From Anaerotignum faecicola (lineage in GTDB: Bacteria > Bacillota > Clostridia > Lachnospirales > Anaerotignaceae): a stretch of 64,000 nt of DNA. Below are positions 8,724 to 16,721 of the stretch, piece after piece. The stretch spans positions 191,113 to 255,112 of the forward strand of contig NZ_BHVZ01000004.1 of assembly GCF_003865035.1 (NCBI RefSeq), written 5' to 3'. The number at the start of each line of letters is the position of its first letter. The stretch's first letter is position 1. Below the pieces are notes generated by a model, which had not been told where the DNA came from, made no database searches, and saw nothing but the letters and a program-made list of their open reading frames with translations. The translations under genes and the position numbers were made by a program.

Positions 8724-9662
8724 TTATTTTGAATTATTTCCGGTGATTGCACTGCGAATCAGAGCAACAAATTCGTCGGCCAATGCGGAGAGTTCCGTTC
8801 TCTGCTTCTTTACTAGACCAAATTCATAGTGAAATGGACATGCAACAACGGGAAGACTTTTAATAATTGGATCATAGGGTTCTTTAACATAAGCATACTG
8901 ATTCATAGTAGCAATGTAATAACCATTTGTTTCATGAAGCATACCAATCAGTAAATCTCGATCACTAAGTTGAATTGTCGTCGAAGGACAGAAGGTTTTA
9001 GATATTTCTGCTTCGATAGCTTTGATGAGTTCATTATTTTCTTTGATTGTAATTTGGCTGAAGTTATGCAACTCATTTATTGTTACGGATGTTTTGTTTG
9101 ACTGATATAAAGGACAGGCAGGACCAAATAAAATATGTGTTGGTTCGATAGATAAAGTATGATACTCTAGACCATAAGAATAAATTAAATCTAGCCACTG
9201 CGATTTCATGAGAGATGGCATTGCGATAATGCCGATTTCAGATATATTATGAGCTACGTCAAAGAGAATTCTGTCTCTGGGGGTGTTTATATAGTGAAAG
9301 TTAATATTCTGGTCAGAATACTTATTAAACATCTGATAGAGAAGTCTATTGGCAAAAAGCAAATAGTAGATAGAAATTTTAAAGGCAGAATTAGATCCGT
9401 TTCTGTATTGTAGATTTGAGGCAGACTGAATGTGTTGATAGGCTTCTAAAATAGTTTTCCCATATTTAACAAATATTTTTCCGAACTCTGTTTGTTCGAT
9501 TCCTTTTTGTGTGCGTATGAATAGTTTTTGACGGAGTTCTGTTTCTACACATTTGATAGAACTGCTTAATGTGCTTTGTGCAATATAAAGATTTTGAGAA
9601 GCTCTATTGATGGAACCTACTTGAGCAACTTCTATAATTTGTTGTATTTGTTCTATTTTCAT
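8724..9662 (-). CDS. LysR-family transcriptional regulator
   Basis: A 312-residue protein with the LysR winged-helix at residues 1-60 (IEVAQVGSINRASQNLYIAQ, then STLSSSIKCVETELRQKLF) followed by a periplasmic-binding-like effector domain. It is divergent from the DUF819 permease and D-aminoacylase genes, the usual layout in which a LysR activator controls its neighbours in response to a pathway metabolite. Two TTCGTTA-containing dyads in the intergenic region are likely binding sites. The effector is unknown; an N-acyl-D-amino acid or a product is plausible from the target genes. Confidence 0.9.
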   Translation of the reverse strand: MKIEQIQQIIEVAQVGSINRASQNLYIAQSTLSSSIKCVETELRQKLFIRTQKGIEQTEFGKIFVKYGKTILEAYQHIQSASNLQYRNGSNSAFKISIYYLLFANRLLYQMFNKYSDQNINFHYINTPRDRILFDVAHNISEIGIIAMPSLMKSQWLDLIYSYGLEYHTLSIEPTHILFGPACPLYQSNKTSVTINELHNFSQITIKENNELIKAIEAEISKTFCPSTTIQLSDRDLLIGMLHETNGYYIATMNQYAYVKEPYDPIIKSLPVVACPFHYEFGLVKKQRTELSALADEFVALIRSAITGNNSK

Positions 9663-9738
9663 AAAAACTCCTCCAATCTATTACAATATATTTTACCTTA
9701 ATTTTACAGGATAAAAAGTATATTTAGTTATCGCAATT

Positions 9739-9757
9739 TTCGTTAATATATAACGAA
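9739..9757. promoter_or_regulatory. Candidate LysR operator 1
   Basis: Perfect inverted repeat TTCGTTA-N5-TAACGAA. Its first half and flank recur at 9880 (shared ATCG..TTTTCGTTAAT). The size and dyad fit LysR-type sites upstream of a divergent target. Confidence 0.5.
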
Positions 9758-9879
9758 TTATTCGGTAAAAAGAAATACGGATATAAAGAAATATCCTGTA
9801 ATATAAGCATTTTCATTATATGCTATAATTTAAATCCTGTAAATAAGATATATTAAAATATGCTTTTGATATCGTAGTT

Positions 9880-9898
9880 TTCGTTAATGTAAGACGAA
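9880..9898. promoter_or_regulatory. Candidate LysR operator 2
   Basis: Imperfect copy of operator 1 (TTCGTTA-N5-AGACGAA), 141 bp further from the regulator and closer to the permease gene. Between the two sites is AT-rich DNA holding no gene. One strong regulatory and one activation site would be the usual LysR plan; this is inference. Confidence 0.45.
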
Positions 9899-10013
9899 AA
9901 AGCAGATAAACGATAAGCTTGCGGGAATGATATAATCATTATAAACAACGGTTGTTATAAAAATACGTATTTTTAAATTGAAACGAAATTAAAGCATTTG
10001 GAGAAAGGAGAGT

Positions 10014-10067
10014 ATGATACACGGGTATTATACGAAAAGAGCTTATGACATCTTTCATTCAATCTGA
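10014..10067 (+). CDS. 17-aa leader ORF overlapping the permease start
   Basis: An ATG directly behind a strong GGAGAAAGGAG site opens a short frame, MIHGYYTKRAYDIFHSI, that ends at a TGA 23 bases inside the permease gene, in another frame. The permease ATG at 10045 has only a weak site of its own, so it may rely on ribosomes delivered by this leader. The alternative is that the strong site serves the permease from an unusual distance. Confidence 0.35.
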   Translation: MIHGYYTKRAYDIFHSI

Positions 10068-11226
10068 TCAAGTATGGTTAATTTGGGCGGTCGTTATATC
10101 TTTGGGTGCTTTTGCTATTCTGGCAGAGCAAAAATTCAAATGGGGTGGCAAAATAGGAAGTGCTATTATCGCAATTTTTAGTGCTCTGATTTTGGTAAAT
10201 GTGCGTTTGATTCCTGTTTCTTCTGAAGTTTATACAGTTATTAACAGCTATATTTTGCCTTTATCCATTCCGTTGTTGCTTTTTCAATGTGATTTGAGAA
10301 GAATTATAAGAGATTCTGGTAAGTTAGCAGTGATTTTCTTTGTGGCGGCAGTAGGGACATTGATTGGTGTTGCTGTTTGTGGGCTGATGTTCAAAGATGT
10401 GGAAGGTGTTGGTGGTATTGCTGCTATGACAACAGGTGCACATATTGGTGGCACGGTAAATCTGGTGGCGATGGGGCAAACTTTTAATATGGAAGCAAAC
10501 TATGTGAATGCTTGTGCAATTGCAGCGAACCTTTTCCTTGCATTCTATATGCTGATGCTGAGCAGTGCTGCAAATTTGAAGTTTGTTAGAAAGATGTATC
10601 CGCATCCTTATATTGATGAAATGGAGAGGGCAGCAGATGGTGGTAAATCTATGGCAGAAAGCTACTGGAAGCCTAAGAATATCTCCCTATTGAGTATTGC
10701 TCTTAGTTTAGCAACAACTTTTGTGATTACCGGTGTCAGTCAGACTATTTGTACTTTTGTAAATGCTACAGAAGCCCCTTTTATTGTCAAACAGCTTTTG
10801 GGTAGCATTTATCTAGTAATGACACTAATCACTGTGACATTGGTTACATTGTTCCCTAAATATTTTGAGAAATTACAGGGGGCAGAAGAACTGGGTAACT
10901 TTGCAATCATCCTGTTTTTTGTTGGCTTGGGATGTGCAGCAAACTTGGCAGAATTGGCACAGATTGGCGTAGTTGTGATTGCGTTTATCATTTGTATTAT
11001 GATTTTTAATTTCTTGGTAACAATGGCGATTGGGAAAATTTTCAAATGGTCTTATGAGGAAATTTCCTTAGCTTGTAATGCGACATTTGGTGGACCGACA
11101 ACTGCGGCGGCATTTGCAATCAATAAAGGTTGGCATGAACTAGTAGTTCCTTCTATTTTAGTAGGGCTTTTGGGGTATATCATCGGAAACTATTTTGGTG
11201 TCCTAATCGGTAATCTGTTGATGTGA
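10045..11226 (+). CDS. DUF819 family integral membrane permease
   Basis: A 393-residue polytopic protein with about ten hydrophobic segments and the DUF819 (YjcL-like) pattern, including LPLSIPLLLFQCDLRRIIRD and TTGAHIGGTVNLVAMGQ. The paired TGAHIGGT and CNATFGGPTTAAAFA motifs suggest two inverted repeats, as in secondary transporters. The substrate of the family is not established. It is 30 bp before a D-aminoacylase gene and divergent from LysR, so uptake of an acyl-amino acid or efflux of a product is a reasonable inference. The annotated ATG gives a sensible N terminus, but see the overlapping leader ORF. Confidence 0.85.
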   Translation: MTSFIQSDQVWLIWAVVISLGAFAILAEQKFKWGGKIGSAIIAIFSALILVNVRLIPVSSEVYTVINSYILPLSIPLLLFQCDLRRIIRDSGKLAVIFFVAAVGTLIGVAVCGLMFKDVEGVGGIAAMTTGAHIGGTVNLVAMGQTFNMEANYVNACAIAANLFLAFYMLMLSSAANLKFVRKMYPHPYIDEMERAADGGKSMAESYWKPKNISLLSIALSLATTFVITGVSQTICTFVNATEAPFIVKQLLGSIYLVMTLITVTLVTLFPKYFEKLQGAEELGNFAIILFFVGLGCAANLAELAQIGVVVIAFIICIMIFNFLVTMAIGKIFKWSYEEISLACNATFGGPTTAAAFAINKGWHELVVPSILVGLLGYIIGNYFGVLIGNLLM

Positions 11227-11256
11227 TGGTTATCTAAATAAAGGAGGACACGGCTT

Positions 11257-12858
11257 ATGAAATATGATCTTTTTATTAAAAATACAAAAATAATTGATGG
11301 TTCTGGTACACCGGCATTTGCAGGGGGAGTTGCAGCAAAGGAAGGAAAGCTATTTGTGTTTCCCCCAAATACTGTTGTGGATGCAGAAAATGTGATTGAT
11401 GCCAAAGGACGGTATACTTGCCCTGGATTTATAGACCCTCACTCCCATGGAGATATTCCATTGGGAGAGGAGTATGCATCTCTCTCTAAAATATCTCAAG
11501 GGATCACAACACATCAGGGTGGAATGTGCGGGTTTTCAATGTTCCCTGTAAACCCGGAATATTTAAATTTATTACAGGAAAGTTTAGGACTTTTGAGTAA
11601 TACATTTCCAGAGGAAATGAGTACATTTACAAGTTGTGAGGCTTATCTGAATTATACAGATACGGTAAGACGTCCGGAAAATACACAATTTCTGATTGGT
11701 CATGTGACTCTTCGTGTAGCTGTTATGGGTTATGCAGATAGAGAACCTACAAAAGAAGAACTGGAACAAATGAAAGCATTGCTTCGTGAAGCGATGGAAC
11801 ATGGGGCTGCAGGGATGTCTTCTGGATTGGTTTATGTACCTAGTGCATATGCAAATGAAGACGAACTGGTAGAACTTTGCAAGATTATTGCCGAATATGG
11901 TGGGCTGTATACGACACATATGAGAAATGAGGCTGGAGATTCTTTTCGTTCCATTCAAGAGGCAATTTCTATTGCAAGAAAGACGGGCGTTCGATTGATT
12001 ATTTCTCATCATAAAATTCAAGGGAAAGCAAATTGGGGAATGTCTAAGGAAACGCTAAAAATGATTCATGATGCGATTGATGAAGGAATTGAAGTTTCCT
12101 GCGATCAATATCCTTATACAGCGTCTATGACACATCTGTCTGTATGTACACCTCCGAAGTATTTTACACATGGATTGTCTGGTATGCTGGAATATCTGAA
12201 GGATCCGGTAATGAAAGAGAAAATTAAGAATGAAATGAACGATCCAAATACTCCGTATGATAATTTTTATTTGCACTCCGGAGGTTGGGAGGGTGTGTTT
12301 ATTTCTTGTTCTCCCTGCTACCCGGAAGCTGAAGGAAAAAGGGTTGCGGAATTGGCAAAGGAGAAAGGGCAAGATCCCTTTGAAACTTTCTGCGATATTA
12401 TGATTGCAAATAATGGTGTTGTAACAGCGATTTACTTTTCTATGAGTGAAGAAGATGTATTCCGCATCATTCAGGATGATTTGGTTGTAGTAGGTACAGA
12501 TGGCATTATTAAATCTATGGATGATAAGGCGCATCCAAGAGCTTTTGGTACATTTCCGCGTGCGATCAAATATTTTGTGAAAGAGAACCATCTGATGACA
12601 CTGGAAGCGATGATACGAAAAATGACATCGTTAACTGCTGAGAAAATCAACCTGAAAACAAAGGGATTGGTTAGAGATGGATATGATGCCGATTTAGTTA
12701 TTTTTGATTATGAAACAATTAACGATACAGCAGACTACATCCATTCCAATGCATTGGCGGATGGTATTGATTATGTAATTGTTGCTGGCGAAGTGGTATA
12801 TCATGACAAAAAAATGACAGGTGCAAAACCAGGAAAGACTGTCAGATATCAAAGATGA
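11257..12858 (+). CDS. N-acyl-D-amino-acid deacylase (D-aminoacylase), amidohydrolase superfamily
   Basis: A 533-residue amidohydrolase with the metal-binding DPHSHGD motif near residues 60-66, TTHMRNEAGDS and ISHHKIQGKANWG histidine motifs in the middle, and the catalytic VGTDGI aspartate near residue 410. Length and motifs match the COG3653 D-aminoacylase group, which hydrolyses N-acyl-D-amino acids, with dihydroorotase-like relatives. The N-terminal and C-terminal strands (IIDGSGTPA; VIVAGEVVYHDKKMTGAKPGK) form the small beta-sandwich typical of the fold. The start has an AGGAGG site and the gene follows the permease by 30 bp, so they form an operon. Exact substrate specificity cannot be read from sequence. 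Confidence 0.88.
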   Translation: MKYDLFIKNTKIIDGSGTPAFAGGVAAKEGKLFVFPPNTVVDAENVIDAKGRYTCPGFIDPHSHGDIPLGEEYASLSKISQGITTHQGGMCGFSMFPVNPEYLNLLQESLGLLSNTFPEEMSTFTSCEAYLNYTDTVRRPENTQFLIGHVTLRVAVMGYADREPTKEELEQMKALLREAMEHGAAGMSSGLVYVPSAYANEDELVELCKIIAEYGGLYTTHMRNEAGDSFRSIQEAISIARKTGVRLIISHHKIQGKANWGMSKETLKMIHDAIDEGIEVSCDQYPYTASMTHLSVCTPPKYFTHGLSGMLEYLKDPVMKEKIKNEMNDPNTPYDNFYLHSGGWEGVFISCSPCYPEAEGKRVAELAKEKGQDPFETFCDIMIANNGVVTAIYFSMSEEDVFRIIQDDLVVVGTDGIIKSMDDKAHPRAFGTFPRAIKYFVKENHLMTLEAMIRKMTSLTAEKINLKTKGLVRDGYDADLVIFDYETINDTADYIHSNALADGIDYVIVAGEVVYHDKKMTGAKPGKTVRYQR

Positions 12859-12908
12859 TTTTATGATGATAAATTAAAAAGAAGCTTCTGATTATTTGGG
12901 AGCATCCC

Positions 12909-13802
12909 AAAGTTTGTGTAAACCTCCAAACTGATGTAAGATAAAATTACTCAGTTTGGAGGTTATTTTTATGGCAAGAAGAAAAGACAGCCCACAAAAA
13001 GCAGCAATGAGAGAAATGATGCGTAACTATCTGAAAAATAATGATATCAGCATCAAAGACAGCATCGATGTAAACAGCATCATGCGTGACATGATGTCTG
13101 TCCTTTTGGAAGGTGCTTTGGATGAAGAACTGGACGAAGAATTAGGATATTCCAAGTATGACTACCAAAACAAAGAAACAGACAATAGTAGAAATGAACA
13201 TTCCAGCAAAACCATGCACACCAGTTATGGAGATATGGATGTGGCGATTCCAAGGAATCGTAACGGTGATTATGAACCACAGTTGATTAAAAAATATCAG
13301 AATACCGTAACTCAGGACATGGAAGAAAAAATACTTTCCATGTATGCCAAGGGAATGACAACCGGAGACATTGAATCCCACATGCGTGAATTATACGATA
13401 TTGATATTTCTGACAGCACAATCAGCAGGATCACAGATAAAATCCTGCCTATTGTAAAAGAATGGCAGGAACGTCCTCTGGAAGAAGTGTATGCTGTAGT
13501 ATTTATGGATGCAATCCATTATCATGTCCGCAGCGAAGGACGTATTGTAAAACGTGCGGTTTACATTGCTCTTGGTATCGACATGAATGGAAAAAAAGAT
13601 GTCCTTGGAATGTATGTTGGAGAAAACGAAAGTGCAAAGTTCTGGCTTTCTATCATGAATGGATTAAAAAACAGAGGCGTTGAGGATATCCTGATTGCAT
13701 GCGTTGATGGTTTAAATGGATTTCCACAGGCAATCGAGGCTGTTTATCCAAAAACAGAGATTCAGCAGTGTATCATTCACCAGATCCGTAATTCAACGAA
13801 GT
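12909..13802 (+). mobile_element. Truncated IS256-family element
   Basis: The left part of an insertion sequence: a probable end near 12909 (AGTTTGTGTAAACCTCC), a hairpin, and the first two thirds of a transposase. It is cut at 13802, where the complete IS256-type element begins. The missing right part does not reappear after 15271, so the junction is not a simple nested insertion; a deletion must have removed the rest. The left boundary is approximate. Confidence 0.7.
12921..12964 (+). promoter_or_regulatory. Hairpin that buries the transposase ribosome binding site
   Basis: Perfect 13-bp stem: 12921-12933 (AACCTCCAAACTG) pairs with 12952-12964, with an 18-nt loop. The 3' arm contains the GGAGG used by the transposase at 12971. 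A transcript entering from outside the element would form the hairpin and block translation; one starting within the loop or 3' arm would not. It may also end transcripts of the D-aminoacylase operon (followed by ATTTTT). Confidence 0.6.
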
Positions 13803-13804
13803 GA
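12971..13804 (+). pseudogene. IS256-family transposase, C-terminally truncated
   Basis: MARRKDSPQKAAMREMM to HQIRNSTK, 277 codons; intact relatives have about 400. The DDE aspartates are present (FMDAIHYHV; IACVDGLNG) but the catalytic glutamate region is missing. The frame stops inside the first bases of the next IS. It resembles the complete transposase at 13964-15187 over its length but is clearly a different IS (different ends, about half-identical protein by eye). Inactive on its own. Confidence 0.85.
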
Positions 13805-13847
13805 GACTATGAGAAAAAGTCTGTAAATAAGATTCTTCTATGATATG

Positions 13848-13883
13848 TGAGGGTGGTAAGCCTGAAAATCAGGCTTCTCACCC
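13848..13883 (+). terminator. Hairpin at the left end of the IS
   Basis: GGGTGG.AAGCCTGA pairs with TCAGGCTT.CTCACCC and is followed by TTGTTTTATATA on the plus strand. It lies just inside the left terminal repeat and would stop transcription entering the element from the left. Confidence 0.55.
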
Positions 13884-13963
13884 TTGTTTTATATATAACA
13901 GTTGTTGAATGGCATGTCAAGAGCAGGCGGTTTTCCGCCCCGCCTTATTCGCCTGTTTATTCG

Positions 13964-15187
13964 TTACTCCGGGAGGCGTCCTTCGTACATAATACTCAGT
14001 TCACCATACACCTGTGCCCAGTTCCGGATCGTACTGGTCCATTTCTTCGTAGCTTCAAACGTGGCAAGATACAGTGCCTTTAAAAGGGCTGTATCGCTTG
14101 GAAATACGCTTCTCTGGCGATTCAGTTTCCGATAGGTGGAATTCAGTGATTCTATCGCATTTGTCGTGTAAATGACCTTCCGGACCGTTGCCGAAAATTT
14201 GAAAATCTGAGAAATTGCATCCCAGTTATCCTTCCAGCGTTTCATGGAATTCGGATATTTGGGAGTCCATTTTTCGGTCACATGTTCTAATGCTGCCAAT
14301 GCCTTTTTCTCGTCTGCCGCCTGATAAATCGTTTTCAAATCCGCTGCAAATGCTTTCCTATCCTTGTCAGGGACATATTTCAGAGTGTTTCTTACCTGGT
14401 GTACGATACAGCGCTGATATTCGGTCTTAGGGAAGGCAGCATTGATAGCTTCTTTGATTCCTGTAAGACCATCAGCACAAAGAATCAGGATATCTTTCAC
14501 ACCTCTGTTTTTCAGCTCATTCAGTACTGTCAGCCAATATTTGCTGCTCTCATTTTCGCCAACCTGAATGGTCAACACTTCTTTTTTGCCTTCGTGATTG
14601 ATGCCTAGGATCACATATGCGGCAAGCTTACGGATAACGTTATTATCTTTCACCGAAAAGTGGACGGCATCGATAAAAAGAATCGGATACACTTCTGCCA
14701 GAGGTCTGTTCTGCCATTCTTCTATTTCCGGCAAAAGACGATCTGTGATATCAGAAACCATGCCTTCGCTGACTTCAAAACCATAAATATCTTCAATCAT
14801 CTCAGAAATCTGGCGTGTTGTCATGCCTTTGGCATACATAGAAATGATCTTATCATCGATTGCAGAGATGTCTTTCTGACGTTTCTTGACGATTTTAAGT
14901 TCAAATGTACTGTCGCGGTCCTGCGGAACACTCAGTGTGGTTTCGCCATATTTACTGCGAATCTGTTTTTGTTTATATCCATTTCTGGAATTGGGATTTT
15001 CAGAGCGTTCATAGGACTCATAACCCAGGTGTTCATCCATTTCAGCTTCCATCATTTCTTTGATGGTATCGCCCAGCAGATCTTTGAGAGCGTCCTGGAT
15101 ATCCTCTGCTGACTGGATATCGTATTCCTGCAGAAGTGCTGCAATAATGTTTTTCTTACCCTCGGACATTCTTTTTCTTCTTGCCAT
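13964..15187 (-). CDS. IS256-family (MULE/DDE) transposase
   Basis: A 407-residue protein of normal family length starting MARRKRMSEGKK. The catalytic triad is visible: FIDAVHFSV, ILCADGLTGI and the glutamate in TTNAIESLN. The N-terminal region is the basic/helical DNA-binding part with the conserved LGYESYERSENPNSRNGY. Its start codon is preceded by GAGGAGG inside a hairpin (15193-15234). It appears intact and may be active. Confidence 0.93.
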   Translation of the reverse strand: MARRKRMSEGKKNIIAALLQEYDIQSAEDIQDALKDLLGDTIKEMMEAEMDEHLGYESYERSENPNSRNGYKQKQIRSKYGETTLSVPQDRDSTFELKIVKKRQKDISAIDDKIISMYAKGMTTRQISEMIEDIYGFEVSEGMVSDITDRLLPEIEEWQNRPLAEVYPILFIDAVHFSVKDNNVIRKLAAYVILGINHEGKKEVLTIQVGENESSKYWLTVLNELKNRGVKDILILCADGLTGIKEAINAAFPKTEYQRCIVHQVRNTLKYVPDKDRKAFAADLKTIYQAADEKKALAALEHVTEKWTPKYPNSMKRWKDNWDAISQIFKFSATVRKVIYTTNAIESLNSTYRKLNRQRSVFPSDTALLKALYLATFEATKKWTSTIRNWAQVYGELSIMYEGRLPE

Positions 15188-15192
15188 AATTT

Positions 15193-15234
15193 AAGGCCTC
15201 CTCATGATATTTTTATTCTATCATAGAAGGCCTT
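15193..15234 (-). promoter_or_regulatory. RBS-sequestering hairpin of the complete IS
   Basis: AAGGCCTCC at 15193 pairs with the GAAGGCCTT ending at 15234 and the stem extends through ATGATA/TATCAT with one bulge. The arm nearer the gene carries the transposase ribosome binding site (GAGGAGG on the minus strand). Same design as 12921-12964 although the sequence differs. Confidence 0.55.
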
Positions 15235-15271
15235 GTTATTTATGTTTTTACAGAGTTTTTTTCACAGACTC

Positions 15272-15387
15272 CAATTTGCCCCGGAGCTGTTGGATAAAAA
15301 ATTTTATGAAAAGCAACTTTGAAAATATTTTTTTCAAAGCCTAAAGGAAACCGCCACAAAAAATTGTGCTTAGCAGCCCATAAGCTA
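15272..15387. repeat. Hairpin-rich direct repeat, copy A
   Basis: About 116 bp nearly identical to 16082-16198. It starts CAATTTGCCCCGGAGCTG and ends GCAGCCCATAAGCTA. It contains three consecutive inverted repeats: CTTTGAAAA/TTTTCAAAG, CACAA/TTGTG and GCTTA/TAAGC. Copy A touches the right end of the IS. No ORF is supported. Identity unknown; a structured RNA or a small non-autonomous element are both possible. Confidence 0.75.
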
Positions 15388-15390
15388 AGG

Positions 15391-15420
15391 AAAGGTGAGG
15401 GCCAGTCCCCCACCTTTTTT
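15391..15420 (+). terminator. Rho-independent terminator after repeat A
   Basis: AAGGTGAGGG pairs with CCCCCACCTT (one mismatch), four-base loop, followed by seven Ts. Its position right after repeat A, reading rightwards, suggests that repeat A is transcribed on the plus strand and ends here; copy B lacks it. Confidence 0.65.
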
Positions 15421-15530
15421 TAGCTCTAAGACCGCTCAAAATATTCTCTATAGATATTCTGATAATTATCCACATTGAGCTTTCTATTACGGATATTTTG
15501 GAAAATACACCTGTAAATAATTATTGCTAC

Positions 15531-15569
15531 CTATACAGCCACTTTACATTTTCTCGCTTTATCTGCCAT
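15531..15569 (-). pseudogene. Possible start of a lost serine recombinase gene
   Basis: Overlapping the stop of the small gene at 15559-15852, an ATG at 15567-15569 reads MADKARKCKVAV then TAG. KVAV followed by YARVS is how many large serine recombinases begin. The same frame continues open for 33 more codons after the TAG but without recombinase motifs. It could be chance; only the overlapping start and the KCKVAV string support it. Confidence 0.2.
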
Positions 15570-15852
15570 CGAGAACCTGTCTTGCCGTCTTTTCATCGAA
15601 CAAATAACAGAGCTGGGCAACCACTTTTTCCCCTGCATCCTCGTCAATATCTGCATTTTTAACAGCCGTTTCGACAAACGCTTTGATAATATCGTTGAAT
15701 GCGGAGCTGTCCACCATACGGCAAATATCTTCGGTATCACAGGTGGCAAGGAAGTCATAAATACGAATCTCCTTGTCTGCCGTTTCCTTGTCGATTCTTC
15801 CCTGCTTTACCATCTGTCTGTAACTGGCTGCCATTATTTCGTAACCATTCAT
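15559..15852 (-). CDS. Conserved small protein of Clostridia mobile elements
   Basis: A 97-residue acidic, helical protein, MNGYEIMAASYRQMVKQG and following, with a GGAGG site eight bases before the ATG. I recognise the general type as a small cargo/regulatory protein seen in Firmicutes integrative elements, without a known function. It lies between the two hairpin repeats and reads leftwards. No signal peptide, membrane segment or catalytic motif is seen. Confidence 0.7.
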   Translation of the reverse strand: MNGYEIMAASYRQMVKQGRIDKETADKEIRIYDFLATCDTEDICRMVDSSAFNDIIKAFVETAVKNADIDEDAGEKVVAQLCYLFDEKTARQVLDGR

Positions 15853-16081
15853 TCTTTTGCCCTCCTATTATCGCTATTTATCGAATTTGATACTTGACTG
15901 CTCTCTTTATGTATATATTATATTGCAATAGATCCACACTCGTCAAACCATTGCTTCTGCCATTTACGGATAGGTTTAGTGTCAAGCCCCGCATCCAATC
16001 CTTGTATCTCATGCGAATATCATAAACAGTTCTTCAGATATAATCCTTACCCCTTTTATACAAAGGAATACAGCCCCAAGG
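15853..16081. other. Gene-free stretch upstream of the small protein
   Basis: AT-rich DNA between the small gene and repeat B. It probably contains the small gene's promoter; nothing else is seen. Confidence 0.4.
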
Positions 16082-16198
16082 CAATTTGCCCCGGAGCTGC
16101 TTGGATGAAAAATTTTATGAAAAGCAACCTTGAAAATATTATTTTCAAAGTCTGAAGGAAACTGCCACAAAAAATTGTGCTTAGCAGCCCATAAGCTA
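16082..16198. repeat. Hairpin-rich direct repeat, copy B
   Basis: Direct copy of 15272-15387, differing at about seven positions and one single-base indel. All three inverted repeats are kept; the loop of the first differs. The copies flank about 0.7 kb holding one gene, so recombination between them would delete it. Confidence 0.75.
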
Positions 16199-16215
16199 TT
16201 TCTCCTTAAAAGCTG

Positions 16216-16371
16216 CTACGAGGAGTGCCTCTCATGTGTCATAACTATCTTGGTGGTATGTATCTCCGCACCTTTAGCAATAAAACCTGCACCCGACACA
16301 GTTCCCTCTGAGGTTATATTATCAAAAAATACCTGTTCAGGCAATTCGATACTGCTTTTTCTACATAGCAC
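16216..16371 (-). pseudogene. Possible C-terminal gene fragment
   Basis: A 51-codon frame with a protein-like composition ending GAGFIAKGAEIHTTKIVMTH, then a stop at 16216-16218. It has no convincing ribosome binding site and an in-frame TGA just upstream, so it looks like the tail of a lost gene. The family is not recognised. From 16372 to 16587 nothing further is seen. Confidence 0.25.
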
Positions 16372-16587
16372 TTTTCATTAGACGACAGCAAAGCCAATAA
16401 GATATTTCCCGCTTAATGGCGGATATACTAAGGTGCAACGCTGCTTTCAAAAACAAAAGGAATGAATAATAGACCATTCTGCCAGAATCATTGCTATATA
16501 AGTATTTCTTTAGTGACACAAGAATACTGTTGCATACACCAAAGAAATAGCTATTACTCTATTAGACATATAAAATTTTTAATTATC

Positions 16588-16625
16588 AAAAACGGAGTGA
16601 TAGGACTTACTCTTTCACTCCGTTT
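16588..16625 (-). terminator. Terminator of the secreted-protein gene
   Basis: AACGGAGTGA pairs perfectly with TCACTCCGTT across a 13-base loop, followed on the minus strand by TTTTTGATAA. It lies about 100 bp beyond the stop at 16722. Confidence 0.8.
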
Positions 16626-16721
16626 AATTTAGATAACCCTATAAAGCAATGGTAAAAAGCTTACGTTTTAAACTTTTCTTCAGGCTTCATAGCGCTTAAA
16701 TTTTTTATATTTCTCAATTTA

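Larger units (their letters stand above)
13803..15271 (-). mobile_element. Complete IS256-family insertion sequence
   Basis: About 1469 bp with imperfect inverted ends: left GAGACTATGAGAAAAAGTCT and, on the reverse strand, right GAGTCTGTGAAAAAAACTCT, about 80-85% identical by eye over 25 bp. It carries one full transposase gene on the minus strand. The left flank is the truncated transposase gene and the right flank is hairpin repeat A, so no matching 8-bp target duplication is seen; at least one flank has been rearranged. Confidence 0.85.

Noticed and set aside
16130..16381. 83-codon plus-strand frame overlapping repeat B
   Set aside because: Begins in the hairpin repeat with no ribosome site; the minus-strand reading is slightly more protein-like.
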